Positions 34,111 to 45,445 of a stretch of 64,000 bases of DNA are shown here, in pieces. Location of the stretch: NCBI GenBank assembly GCA_033439265.1, contig JAVTVX010000034.1:16258501-16322500 (forward strand), read 5' to 3'. A program made the position numbers and the translations under genes. The DNA is from Dillenia suffruticosa (lineage: Eukaryota; Streptophyta; Magnoliopsida; Dilleniales; Dilleniaceae). Position 1 is the first letter of the stretch, and each line of letters begins with the position of its first letter. Under the pieces are notes generated by a model. It was not told the DNA's origin. It ran no database searches and was given only the letters and a program-made list of their open reading frames with translations.

Positions 34111-35310
34111 ATGTCTCTTGGAGTGTTTAGAGAATGTAAGAAAAATACACTTCTTTCTTCGCGGGTCTAATTTGCCATATTTGTGCGAGGAATCATAAAC
34201 ATACGCGGCGTAACCTCATAGTCTCAAATGGCTAAACTCAGGTTGTCTCCCTATCCAAATCTCTTATGGGGTGCTGACTACAGACTTTGTTGGGACATGA
34301 TTAAGGACGTTGGCAGCAGCCAATAACGCATCCCTCCAATGGGAGATGGGTAAATTGGCCTACGCCATCATTGACCTCACCATCTCTAAAAGAGTCTTAT
34401 TCCTTCTCTCAACTACTCAGTTCTGCTGAGGAGTAGTAGGAATAGTCAGCTGTCTTGTAATACCTTTATCGAGACAGAACTCTTTAAATTGTTCTGACAA
34501 ATACTTGCGCCCTCGATCGGTTCTAAGGGTTTTTACCCTCAAGTCTAACTGATTCTCAACCTCGCTTATAAATCTCGTAAAGCACGTAGTGCCTCAGACT
34601 TATGCGAGATCAGTTAGACGTAACCGAAACGCATGTAATCGTCAATGAACGTAATAAAATATACAACTCCGTTTCTGGCTCTCACATTCATTGGTCCGCA
34701 AATATCAGAATGGACCAATTGCAATGGAGTCTCAGCTCTATTGCTTTCCCAAATGGCTTTCTAGTAGCTTTGCCCGCAAGGCAAAACTCACACATAGGCA
34801 ACTGGACTTTGGTTAACGGGCCCAACAAGCCACTCGTAGCTGACCGAGTCATCCTCTTTTGCCCTATGTGGCCAAGTCTGCTATGTTATATAAACACATC
34901 ATCCACAACACTATCAGATGCAAAGACAATAGGAGATGAATGAACATTTTCATAAAATGGAATAAAATCCAATACATAAAGTCCCTCACGGATTGAACCA
35001 GAACAAATCAAAAGACTGTCATTATCATAAATGAAAACTTTAGAGTTTCCCAACAAAACAAAATATCCCAACTGGTCTAAACAGCGACAGAAATGAGATT
35101 CCACTGAGTCTCAGGAGCGTACAATATGTCATGTAGATACAGGGCTTGGTTATTACGAAGTATCAGCTTGCATGTGCCAATCCCTCTGACTTCCACAAAT
35201 ATTTCGTTCCCCACATATAGCCTCTTCGCATGGGGACTCAAACAGCGAAATTCTACAAATGCGTTCTTGTCAGAGCTACATGGTCCGTGGCTCCTGAGTC
35301 TACAATCCAT
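34111..35310 (-). pseudogene. Copia protease and integrase region
   Basis: The protease signature WIVDSGATDHV can be read at about 35280-35315, where a frame change lies close to the 35077-35310 open piece. That piece has HAKRLYVGNEIFVEVRGIGT and LHDILYAPETQWNLISV, the usual block between protease and integrase. The 34886-35104 piece continues it, and integrase motifs follow leftwards to about 34120 in broken frames (for example TPQQN and ERRNRTLL-like blocks near 34390-34440). Confidence 0.7.
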
Positions 35311-35379
35311 GAAGGAGAAGAGTTAGTGAGCATCACACTAGATGACACATAACTCAAACCATGTAAAGAAAAATGACTT

Positions 35380-36230
35380 ATCTTTCGCTCGCCACACTTG
35401 CGTGCGAAATGCCCGTGCTTGCCACATACATAGCATTGGACCTTACTCTTGTCGAGCTCTTTCTTCTTGTGTTTCTATCATTTGTCGTTGATTTTGGCAT
35501 ATGGCTTCCTCTTACCTTGGCCCTTGGGCTTCTTCTCATGTTTGCACCACTTGCGCTTGATCCCTCGGGAGCCTTTGCTTGGCTCCGTGATGTTAACAGG
35601 AGTAGAAGTGGACCTCACAACTTCCTGGCGCTCCTCCTCGAGCTCACAATGGCTACTAACGTCCCTGAAAGTACGAATACTCTCAGTGTATGTGAGATAG
35701 GTCTTAACTACATCCTATGAGTCAGGCAAAGACTGGATCACTCCCAGCACCTGAAGATCGTCAGACATTGACTCCCCCATACTCTTCAGAGAGACGATCA
35801 TACTCAACATGTGCATCAAATGTGTTTCATAGTATGATTAGTCATTTTCTTATTTGTAATGAACTTATATGTCAGTATTCTCAACTTAAGAGCTGACGCG
35901 GAGCCAAAGTGCTCTTTCAGAGCAAGCCAAAGTGACTTTGTAGTGGAATATTGTTCATAAACTGGGATTAGTTCATCGTGCATACAACTAATAAGGATTA
36001 CCCTAACTTGGCTATCCTTCTTCTTCCAAGCACGATACACCTCCTTATCCCGTTTTCCTTGTTCTGTTGGAACCTCCCCTGGGTCCACCATCTCGTGTCG
36101 AAGAACTTCCCCGAGTTCTTGTTCCTCGAAGACAAACTGAATTTTTCGGTACTAAATGTCATAATTGTCACAATTCAGTTTCTCTCTTTTAACGAGATCC
36201 AGAACTACAGTCTTTGTAACAGTCATGTCT
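35380..36230 (-). pseudogene. Copia gag (UBN2 type) with CCHC zinc knuckle
   Basis: The open piece 35816-36091 has VYRAWKKKDSQVRVILISCM and YSTTKSLWLALKEHFGS, typical of Copia gag. Downstream on the minus strand, 35388-35440 encodes CYVCGKHGHFARKC (CX2CX4HX4C). A first Met upstream near 36220 (MTVTKT-like) is plausible for the full gag start. Frames break between the two parts. Confidence 0.75.
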
Positions 36231-36479
36231 CTGTTACATAGAAAATAGAGATGTTAGTGACAAATGATTCTCATATTCATAATTTTATGTACCCTACAAA
36301 TCATCAAAACCAAAATGACTCGAATACAGATCCCAAAACGAGCATATGAGTCAACAGACACCATATACCATAATTCTGGATTGCATCTCACCATTCGGAC
36401 TAGAATTCAGTACATAAAAACCCAAATTTAGTCACTTTTTATCATAAAACCCTTAAAAAATTGGTAAAATCCAATTTTA

Positions 36480-36870
36480 GGCGAACCTACGCGCAGCCGG
36501 AACGGTCTACGCGCCTCCACGCACCTCCACGCTACCCTGACGCGCCTCCATGTGCCGGAGACAGCTCTGGCGCGTAAGTAGACGCGCTGCGCGTCTCACA
36601 CAGGCCTACACGCGCCTACGCGCGCGAGCCTGTCTCATACAAGCCCGAGCGTAGGCGCGTGTGTCACGTGCTCACACGAGCGAGACCGGTCGGACCGAGT
36701 TCAGGTCTAACCGGGTTCAGGTTGGATCGGGTTCAGGTCGGACCGGGTCGGACCGGGTCGGACCTGCCCGACCACCTCACGCGCCCGCAACCGCAGTTGC
36801 CACGCGCCCACGGGGTTGGGTCCGTTCTTCTTCTCCCAACGGGTCTGAAACCGGGTTTTCCATTTTAGGC
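36480..36870. repeat. GC-rich leader segment of the Copia with CGCGCCTACG and GGGTTCAGGTCGGACC repeats
   Basis: In an AT-rich element this part of the 5' leader is strongly GC-rich. It holds many copies of TACGCGC/CGCGCCT between 36485 and 36660, then four or more tandem copies of a 15-18-bp GGTCGGACCGGGTTCA unit at about 36690-36770. Open frames here come from the repeats. Confidence 0.65.
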
Positions 36871-37329
36871 CTGTTTTTCACGGCTATTCTTGCCGGAAAA
36901 TTACTTTAGACATCCCAAAAATATCCTAGACTTGATTTTTTGGGTTATTTGCGCCCTAAACTCGGTGAAATATATATTCAAAGTTTTGGCCCTTCGTGGC
37001 CCGGCAACGGCAGCATGTAATATACATACCAAAATGTAGATGTAGATGCCAGGAACTCAAATCTATAATTTTTTTGTGAAGATTCCTTCTAAATCTTGAC
37101 AAATCTGGGGTTTCTTTGTCGTGGTCACTATTCACGGCCTAAAAGTTCGACCGGAATTTTCATGGCCTAATCATGTTTAGAAAATTACGAAAAAATCATA
37201 TTCGTGACCTACGTGATATGGGTAATATCATGGTATTTTCAGATTTATAAAATGCATCCGTGATTCGAATCCCAAATTGTACATGCTCAAAATTAATTCT
37301 GAAAAATTGTTTTAAAATACATCTAACCT

Positions 37330-37342
37330 GGCTTTGATACCA
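37330..37342 (-). other. Primer-binding site of the 7.1-kb Copia
   Basis: On the minus strand TGGTATCAAAGC directly follows the LTR end. It has one mismatch to the Met-tRNA-complementary TGGTATCAGAGC. Confidence 0.75.
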
Positions 37343-37343
37343 T

Positions 37344-37804
37344 TGTTAGAATATTTCATGACTTTATCATGTAGCAGAAGTATTAAACAATTTCGGAATT
37401 AAAAGTGTAGGGTTTTGGTAATATCTCAATGAGCGATGCAGTAATCTTTGGGGAACCACAAAATCCACATCTCGATTTATCTCGTAGTCGGGATGATAAT
37501 CACAGATCGGATTATCAACACAGTTCCACAACGTTTCAACTCTAGATTCGGTGATGGAAATGTCGTGCTACAAAATCCTTTAATTTCTCTCTTGTGCAAA
37601 ATGTTAGAATTCTCTCTCAAGTTTGTTTGAATTCCCAAATCTAGATACTTTTGTTATCTTCACCCCTTCCAATATTAGTTTTGGTATTTTTGGTGGGCAA
37701 ATCAATTACCCAGAATAGATTTGGAAGACCACCATAAATGTGGGAGTTACAACCTAGGCTTTCCATATTTGGAAGATGCCCCACATGGGCATATTTGACC
37801 TTTA
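37344..37804 (-). repeat. 5' LTR of the 7.1-kb Copia
   Basis: It is 461 bp, the same length as its partner, with scattered point differences. TSD copy TCTTT follows at 37805-37809. Confidence 0.85.
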
Positions 37805-37809
37805 TCTTT

Positions 37810-38575
37810 CTTGAGGGAAAACTATGGAAAAGTTTGATCTTTTACTCCCAATATCAACTATTTTAAATGGATCAAACTGTAACCTTGGAACACAAGGTAT
37901 ACACAGTTTTCTCAAAGGTTACAAGCTATGATCACTGTTACGGGTGAAATTCCAATGCCACTGTACGCACAAGGTAAAGAAGATTGCAAGTACATTGAAT
38001 GAGTCTGATGATTGGGAGAGCAAAAACCACCAACCAATCACCTGCATCCGTAACACATTTGTACAATCAATTCACATTCATTGTGAGCAATTTGAGATAG
38101 CTAAGGAAATTTATGATTTCTAGGCCAACATGTATACAATCATATATAGGACTGGCCTACCAATATCAACTATGGAGTACTCTTCATTAACTTAAACAAA
38201 AACTGAGCTGATTTCAATGTTTCGTTGCACGAATGTTGTCTCCATATAATCAGATTGGCCAAGAATCAACACAGACTAATTGCAAATGATACAAGTTTTT
38301 TTGACCCTTGGCTTTGTATATTAGCCTATTCGTGCCTTATTACTTTATTGAAACCCACTGCCAAGCCTTAGCACTAAATTAACAAAATTGATCTTTGAAG
38401 AAACTTGGCTCCGTCTTCTTAAAAGTAACTTAGATGTTGTTCTTGTTGTTTATCCTAGTGCCAACCGATCAAATCGAACTAGACCAAACAAGTTAAGCCA
38501 TATTATTTGCAAACTTTGCAACAAATTTAGACATTATGCAAGAGATTGTGATAGTGCAAATATTCTCACAAGTTA
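37810..38575 (+). pseudogene. Old Copia gag with zinc knuckle
   Basis: Plus-strand reading in shifting frames follows Copia gag (KWIQTVTLGTQG-, VKKIASTLNESDDWESKN-like and FE-AKEIYDF blocks). In the piece 38388-38621 it ends with CKLCNKFRHYARDC, a CX2CX4HX4C knuckle at about 38511-38552. It continues the element interrupted at 30702 by the 7.1-kb Copia and is itself stopped by a CACTA insertion at 38576. Confidence 0.65.
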
Positions 38576-39225
38576 CACTACCAGAAAACATAGCATCAGC
38601 GATGGAAATTTCCGTTGTTAATAGTCAACAATCCATCGCTAAAGGGTATTAGCAATGGATTTAGCGACGGAAAAAATCCGTCGCTAAAAATGACCCAGTT
38701 AATTTTCACCGATAAAATTCAATCCGTCACTGATATTAGTGATGGAATAGCGACGAAATTTTTCCGTCGTTAAAAATATCCTTTGCTGATAAAAAAATTA
38801 AAAAAAAAAATAGCGACAGAAAAATTTTTCGTTGCTGATAATGAATTATTAGCGATGAATATTTCATCCGTTGCTAATTCTTGAACCCCTTCAAAAGAAC
38901 ACGCGCTTAAAATATCCTTTGCTGATAAAAAAATTTTTTAAAAAAATCAACGACTGAAAAATTTTTCGTTGTTGATAATGAATTATTAGCGATAAATATT
39001 TCATCAATTGCTAATTCTTGAACCCCTTCAAAAGAACACGCGCCCGCACGCGCGCCACCCACGAGCCCTTCACCGTCCGCACGCCCATGCTCCTGCCCGA
39101 CCCGCCTGCTTGCTCGCTTTAGTTGTGTAAATTGCCTTCAAAATGTATGCATCCATATGGAATCGAACCCGGCACACGTACAATATTGTAAACAACTAAA
39201 CCACCAGGCTAATGTTTATCTTAAA

Positions 39226-39263
<38 letters not shown>

Positions 39264-39408
39264 ATTATCTTTATTTCATATTTTTTATTAATAATAAAAT
39301 AATAAAAAATTTTAATTTATTATAAAATAATAAAATTTAAGCTTAAAATAAAATAATAAAAAATTTTAAAAAATAAAATAATATTATTTTTGTACAAAAT
39401 AAAATAAA

Positions 39409-39439
<31 letters not shown>

Positions 39440-39831
39440 GAATTAATAAAAAATTTTAAAAATTAAAAAAATTAAAAAAATCCGTCGCTAATCCATCACT
39501 AAAATTTCCATCAGTAATCGTCAGTAATTTTCTATCGCTAATCCGTCGCAGAAGGCTGTACATATATATATATATATATATTTTTTTTTTCTTTCAACAA
39601 ATTAATGACGGATTAGTGACGAAAAATTTTTGTCACTAAAAATTCCGTCAGTAATTCGTCGCTGTTAAGTTTACGATATTTATTTAATTTTTTTTTACGG
39701 TTTAGGGTTTAGCGACGGATTAACGATAAAATTATTTCCATCGCTAATTTTCGTCGCTAATTTCTTGGTATTCTGTCCGACGATAATCCGACGGTAATTT
39801 TCCATCGTTGAAGGTATGTTTTCTGGTAGTG
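38576..39831. mobile_element. Non-autonomous CACTA element, 1,256 bp, TSD TTA
   Basis: The element begins CACTACCAGAAAACAT and ends with the exact inverse, ATGTTTTCTGGTAGTG. TTA is duplicated on both sides (38573-38575, 39832-39834). Subterminal repeats TAGCGACGGAA / TTCCGTCGCTA occur many times at both ends (for example 38660-38690, 39480-39550, 39600-39800). There is no coding region. The middle has a GC-rich stretch (39035-39110), a tRNA-like segment and a TA microsatellite at 39228-39260. Confidence 0.92.
39141..39212 (-). ncRNA. tRNA-like sequence inside the CACTA element (pol III boxes)
   Basis: On the minus strand an A-box-like TGGTTTAGTTG (39193-39203) and a perfect B-box GGTTCGATTCC (39159-39169) stand at tRNA-like spacing, with GCCTGGTGGTTTAG at the 5' side. 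No convincing acceptor stem closes it. It is a tRNA-derived fragment or SINE head, not a usable tRNA gene. Confidence 0.5.
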
Positions 39832-39834
39832 TTA

Positions 39835-40269
39835 GGTTATTACATTGATAATTGTTGTGTTCGATCTCAAAGGCCTTTGTAGTACGGACAAGTAAGTACG
39901 TAACTCAACGAGAAATTTCCTTACCTGTCCAATTTCTAAGGAACACACAACCAACTTGTAGCCAAAGTTAACACTTTTGCCGAATGTTCAAAACGTGCCA
40001 TCTTTATTCTTACTGTTGTAGCATCCATCATCAAACATATTCTATCCTCAAATGTCTCTCCTTATACAGCTTTATGTGCCACTCCAAGCTCTTTTTAGAT
40101 ATTTCACTCTACATATAGTAAACATATAACTTCAAAGTTACAATACTTTCATTAAAATCAAACCTTTTTGCATACAATTCACACCACCGATGCTTCATGT
40201 ATGAATGTTAGCCATATTGGTCATATTGGGTCACGACATCTTATCATGCAAATCATTTACCTAATCTTA
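39835..40269 (+). other. Old Copia segment between two insertions
   Basis: This belongs to the interrupted Copia by position (between its gag and integrase pieces). Frames are broken and no protease motif could be confirmed. Confidence 0.4.
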
Positions 40270-40579
40270 TGTTAGAAAAAGCAAAATAAAGCCGAAAAAA
40301 CAGAGGGAAAAAAAAAACAAATTGAGAGAGAATGATATATGTATTGTATGTTCAATAGGTTGTACAAAAACTTTATTTATTGGGTGATTCCATGAAATTA
40401 AACTATAAAATATAGAAACTAAGAATAAATAGAATATTTGTAAGATTGATAAAAATAAATAAAATAATTACAATATTAAAATTTCAAAAAGTCAATATTT
40501 CCAAGAGTTCTTCAATTTGGAATCTTCAAAACTTTTTCAACAAAACTTTTTCAATTTAGGAATGTTAATATTCTTTACA
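40270..40579 (-). repeat. 3' LTR of the deleted Copia (310 bp)
   Basis: It matches 43270-43555, ends TTCTTTACA on the plus strand, and is followed by a CCCCTCC polypurine complement. Confidence 0.8.
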
Positions 40580-40960
40580 CCCCTCCAACTCAAGATAGGA
40601 GTAAAGAGGTCATCTTAATTTGTGTAGTTGGTTATCATGACGCCCAGGATGATGAGTCTTGGTAAAAAGATCAGCAAGTTGGTCGTCAGAGCAAAGAAAG
40701 AATAACTGAAGGTCACTCTTAGTTATATGTCAATGAATAACGTGGCAATCAATCTTTGTTCATGAAAGACATCATTATGAGTGATCTGAAGAGCACTGTG
40801 ATTATCACAATATAGAAGAGTTGGAGAAGAAATAGGTATACCAAGATCACAAAGAACCTTTTAAACCATAATAATTTTGTATTGGTGTCAGTAAGGGCAT
40901 GATATTCTACTTCTATATTAGAGCGAGTTGTAAAAGTTTATTTCTTATTACGCCAGGAGA

Positions 40961-42285
40961 TTAAAGAATCACCAAGAAAAATACAGTAGCCAGTAGTAGA
41001 CCATCGATCAGTAAAATCACCAACCCAATCTGCATCAGAATAGGCACATAGCTGTAAAGAGGATGATGTAGAAAAGTGAAGTCCATAATATAAGGTGCCT
41101 TTAACAAAACAAATAATCCGTAGAATAGCAACAAAAGGAGGAGATCATGGTGCAACCATAAACTGACGAACAATGTGAACAAAATAAGAGAGATTAGGAT
41201 GAGTGGTAGTAAGATAAACAAGATTACCTACTAATTGCCGATGTAAGGTAGGATCAGAAAGAAGATTGTCATCTGTAGGAAAAAGTCTGACATTGTGGTC
41301 AAGAGGAACGGAAGCAACTTTATTATCTGAAATGCCTAAATGAGAAAGAAGGTTAGAGACATATTTTGCCTGAGACAAGTAATAACCAAAAGATGTTGGA
41401 GTAACTTCCAATCCTAAAAAGTAACTAAGATGATCGAGATCCTTTATTTGAAATTTGCTACAAAGAAAATATTTGAATTTGGAGATTGCAGTAGTATCGC
41501 TTCAAGTGATAATCATGTCATCAATGTAAAGAAAAAGTAAAACAGTACTATGATCAATATGCTAAATGAAGAAGGCAGAATCATAAACACTAAGAGAGAA
41601 CCAACGTGGGTTAGTTCAACTGAATGTATGGTTGATTTTCCTTAATCATGACCGAGATTCGACTCTCGCTAAGAGTATCGGGCCCTCATATGTATGGAGC
41701 GTTCCCCGTTGAGAGACCCGCCCTCCGAAAAGGGGCCACTGCAATGGTCAGTCCGGATTAGTCGAGACGAAACCCCGAATACCAGACGGTATCCAAGACA
41801 TAGTACAAAAAAAAATAAACACTAAGAGAGAAACCAAAATCACTGACAATACTGCTGAAAGTAGAAAACCAGGCATGGAGAGCTTGTTTTGGGCCATATA
41901 AAACTCAACGAAGATGACAGACTTTGTTGGCAGGATGTGAATAACCTAGAGGTGGTTTTATATAAACTTCTTCTTTCATAACTCCATTAAGAAAAGCATT
42001 TTTAACGTCCATCTGATACAAGAGTCATTGTTTAGCTACAACAATAGCAATCAAACTACTCACAAAAGTAAGACGAACAACAGTGGCAAATGTTTCTTCA
42101 TAGTCAATATCATATTCTTGTGTGTATCCCTTTTTGACCAGCCGAGTCTTGTATTGTTCAATAGTCCCATCTGAGTGGGTTTTGATTTTATAAACCCACT
42201 TATATCCTATAAGAGTTCTATCTTTAGGAAAATCAACTAAATCCCAAGTATATGTGTCATCCAAAACTTGAAGTTCTTCTTGCAT
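40961..42285 (-). pseudogene. Reverse transcriptase and RNase H of the deleted Copia, interrupted by a SINE
   Basis: Frame 42025-42285 has the RT start (EELQVLDDTYTWDLVDFPKD, GYKWVYKIKTHSDG). After the SINE at 41601-41814, frame 41145-41411 has the end of RT (SFGYYLSQAKYVSNLL, LVGNLVYLTTTHP). RNase H (DWVGDFTDRWSTTGYC in a shifted frame) follows near 40965-41030. The segment with the catalytic YVDD-like motif, near 41500-41560, is damaged. Confidence 0.75.
41583..41832 (+). mobile_element. tRNA-derived SINE with 18-bp target duplication
   Basis: The body (41601-41814, 214 bp) is bordered by perfect copies of ATAAACACTAAGAGAGAA (41583-41600 and 41815-41832). The 5' part has an A-box-like TGGGTTAGTTCAA near 41607 and a B-box-like GATTCGACTCT near 41656, and the 3' end is an A-run (TAGTACAAAAAAAA). 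The long perfect duplication shows LINE-mediated insertion and a young age relative to the Copia it interrupts. The family was not recognised. Confidence 0.88.
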
Positions 42286-42719
42286 AGCCTGCTGCCAAAG
42301 AAGATTAGTACTAGCCTCTCGATAAGATTGAGACTCATGAAAAATGGAGATTGTAGAATAACAATGATAATCAAGAAGACGAACATGAGGTGCTCTGACT
42401 TTTGTAGGTCAAGAAGTGGATTCAGAAAGTAACTCAGTTTTAGTAGAAGAATGTGCAGGTCCATCATTTGGGAGATGATCTAAAGGATGAGCCGTAAGAG
42501 TTGAAATATCTGTACATGTATCAAAATGGCCAACACAACATCACTATGTTGAGTTTGAGTAATTCTAGGCAAGTTTCTTCTAATATCAACTCATAAACTG
42601 CATTTTCAATAATAGGAAGAGGTTGCCAATGAAGTAGAGAAGGTCTACTAGGCTCAAAATTTGATGTTAGAGCTTAAGAAATTGGACCAGACGTCCTTGG
42701 TCTAAATATATTGCATATT

Positions 42720-43260
42720 TGTTAATATCATTTATACACTGCCAATGGGGTTCAAAGAGAACTAGTCAATCCCAAATTGACTACATATAGGCGAGAAAAT
42801 CATTGATTTACTCACTTCATTCCTGTCGCAAAGAGTGAAGTTCGTTGAGCAATTGATATGACGAACCAAATCTAATGTAGTGTAGCGACTTGCAAGAAGA
42901 TCCCAAACTTTCTTAACTATCTCAAAATGACTAAATTACAATTGAATGGAAGGTGAAGACGTGTTATGAAACCAAGAGAGAATTTGGTAATTTTTGCTGT
43001 TCCAATCTTCTAGACGGTTAGTAAAATCACTATCCAATTCGTTATTGGATTTTATAGGCAATTTGATATCTTCTATAATATAGCGTCATAGCCTCCTTCC
43101 CTTAGGGAAGCTTCGCATCCCTTGCAACCAGGTTTGATAATTGTATCCATCAAGCACAATAGAAATATGTTGAAAATATCTAATTTCTTCATAGTTAGGA
43201 AAAAAATATTTAATTGATGAGAAGAGTAGGAAAAACAAATCAGATCGAGCACCTAGTACT
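42720..43260 (-). pseudogene. Gag remnant of the deleted Copia
   Basis: Minus-strand reading gives NWNSKNYQILSWFHNTSSPS, then FEIVKKVWDLLASRYT, matching UBN2-type gag. It has internal stops, and the knuckle is missing. Confidence 0.6.
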
Positions 43261-43269
43261 CTGATACCA

Positions 43270-43555
43270 TGTTAGTAAAAGCAAAATAAAGCAAAAAAAA
43301 AAGAGTGAATAATACATGTATTGTATGTTCAATAGTTGTACAAAAACCTTATTTATAGGGTGATTCCATGATATTAAATTCTAAACATAAAAAAGAAAAA
43401 TAAATAAAATATTTACAAAATTGATAAAAATAAATAAAATAATTATAATATTAAAATTTTGAAAAATCAATATTTCTAAAACTTATTCAATTTGAAAATT
43501 TTCAAAACTTTTTGAACAAAACTTTTTCAATTTAAAAATGTCAATATTCTTTATA
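43270..43555 (-). repeat. 5' LTR of the deleted Copia (286 bp)
   Basis: It is shorter than its partner by small deletions and ends TTCTTTATA (CA changed to TA). The TCTTA duplication follows. Confidence 0.8.
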
Positions 43556-43560
43556 TCTTA

Positions 43561-45445
43561 AAATTACAATTCAATTTTATCTTTACTAGATAGATCTATG
43601 AAATAAGCTTTGACTTACGCTTTTCTTCTTATGGTTGTTGTGTACTAGATCTATAGACGATAGAAAATAGGGGCCGGGTTGTACAATCTAGTGAATTTTT
43701 GGGCTTATGTCCTTCCAGATTCCTCATTGCCTAATCTCTGCTCTAGCTTTCAGTCTACTATCTAAACCTAGCACCTTTGCCCAGGTCATGTCTCTATCAG
43801 CAAGCTCTATTTCTTAATTTCAAGTGGTAATCTTGGTCGCATTTCATCTGTCTCTAAATTGTTTACATTCCAAATATCGAAACAATCATCATCTTTTAAT
43901 AAAAACAAATCCATTTCTACAAAAAAAAAAATCAAGTGTATTCATTTTGATATTTGGAAACCTTTTCCAACTCCAACATTACGAGGGTTATGATACTTTG
44001 TTATCTTTGTGAAGGATTGCCCTTACTATAAATAAATTTATCGTATGAAAAATAAATCAGAATTCACCCATCTACATATATAGTTTGTCAAGATGGTCAA
44101 AACCCAATTCTCAAAAGTAATCTAAGTTTTTTGAACTAACATCACCATGGGATATAAAGACTTTCAACTCCTCAACTTCTTGAAAGATCAAGGCCCCTCA
44201 TCAGCATTGCAGTCTAAGCACTTTTGAACAAAATGGGAAAACCAAATGGAAATGCTGACACATTTTAGACTCTATTTGAGTTTTACTTATACCAGTCTCA
44301 TGTCTAGAAGCTTTTTGGAGAGAAATCACTTTAATTGTTATCTATACCATCAATCACATTATATCATGTGTCCACCCAAACAACTTATGAGTGACTTGAT
44401 GTTAATATACCTAACTATCATTCCCTTGAAGTTTTTAGTTATCTGTGCTTTGTTCTCCTCTAACCTTACGAATGCACAAAACTAGGATCGGGATCTCGTC
44501 TATGCTGTCTCCTAGGGGATAACATAGAATATAAACGGTTTTATTGTTGGGACCCTATCTTTAAGCGCCTCTGCTTTGTTAAACATGTTGTCTTTTGGGA
44601 ACGATCTTTATTCTTGTCTTTTTCCTAATTTCATGTCTCTGCATCCTATCATGTTTTTACTAACCTCTCTTTTATATTGCTCTAGGTTGACCCCCTTGTA
44701 AACTCTAATGATGATTCTACGGATCTATCCCGAAAACTTCCCAGTTTGAGATACATTTACAAGATAGTTAGTGTATAATCATTGCTCCATCCTCCCCATA
44801 TTGCTCATCCCGAGTAAGAAAATATCTTTCCAAATATCAAGACTGCCATTGTTTCTCAACTATTGTCTCTGTCTGAGAGCCTCATATCTACTACAAGGCT
44901 AGCACTATTTCTCTTTGGCAGCATGTAATAGCAGATGAATTGTAGGCCTTGGAAAAGATGAATACCTGGGATGTTGTTGATTTTCCTCGAGGTTAAAACC
45001 CTATTGGCTATAAATAGGTCTTTAATGACTCAATGGAAAGGTACAAATCTTGCTTTATTGCAAAAGGATATATAGAAAAATATGATATTGACCAGGAGGA
45101 AACATTTACTCTAATTACTAGACTCACCATTGTTTGAACTGTAGTTGCAATTGCTACTTTCAAACACCGGTCAATTTTTTAGATGGATGTTAATAATGGT
45201 ACTCTAAATAGTGACTTTACTCAAAAAGTTTACATGACACCTCACTCTAGTTATCTACATCCTCATCAAAAAGTCTGCTACCTTTGATGCGCCTTATACG
45301 GACTAAAATAGTCTCCCAGTGCTTTCTCCAAGTTTAGCATCACAATTAAGAAGTTAGGTTTTGGATTTAGTCCTTAACAGGATTTATTTGGAAGACACCG
45401 AGATGTATGATTCTTCTTTTACTTTATATAAATAACTTGATCATC
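43561..45445 (+). pseudogene. Old Copia integrase and reverse transcriptase
   Basis: Integrase blocks appear in shifting frames: a DIWKPFPTPT-like block near 43950, a KNKSEFTH-like block near 44050, FLKDQGP near 44185 and FVKHVVFWERS near 44576-44610. RT follows: ALEKMNTWDVVDFPRG near 44950, YDIDQEETFTLITRLTIV near 45080-45135, and MDVNNGTLNSDF then VYMTPHSSYLHPHQKVCYL near 45180-45280. The sequence stops resembling RT near 45440, at the place where YVDD is expected. Confidence 0.7.

Larger units (their letters stand above)
30703..37804 (-). mobile_element. Ty1/Copia retrotransposon, 7.1 kb, minus strand, two LTRs
   Basis: LTRs at 30703-31163 and 37344-37804 are both 461 bp and begin (plus strand) TGTTAGAATATTTCATGACT. 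TCTTT flanks the element on both sides (30698-30702 and 37805-37809). The primer-binding site lies just inside the right LTR, so transcription runs leftwards. Gag, protease, integrase and RT/RNase H follow from right to left. The left LTR ends in CA, the right in TA, a likely point change. Several stops and frameshifts break the polyprotein. Confidence 0.9.
40270..43555 (-). mobile_element. Internally deleted Ty1/Copia, minus strand, TSD TCTTA
   Basis: LTRs at 40270-40579 and 43270-43555 share TGTTAG(A/T)AAAAGCAAAATAAAG at their plus-strand starts. TCTTA flanks both sides (40265-40269, 43556-43560). A primer site (plus strand CTCTGATACCA just left of 43270) and a polypurine complement (CCCCTCC at 40580) fit a leftward-transcribed element. 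Gag remnants (42750-43260) lead almost directly to RT (42025-42285), so protease and integrase are deleted. At 3.3 kb it is about two thirds of normal size. Confidence 0.88.
29390..45445 (+). mobile_element. Old plus-strand Ty1/Copia element, split by three later insertions
   Basis: Pieces of one Copia element occur in the right order and orientation. There is an LTR-like segment with a TATA box (TATAAATGC near 30031) and a primer-site-like TTGTATCAGAGTC at 30154. There is gag with a zinc knuckle (37810-38575), integrase (43640-44500) and reverse transcriptase (44930-45440). Separate insertions occupy 30703-37804, 38576-39831 and 40270-43555, each with its own target duplication. The outer boundaries are uncertain: the 5' LTR start is not fixed and no 3' LTR was recognised. 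Confidence 0.7.
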
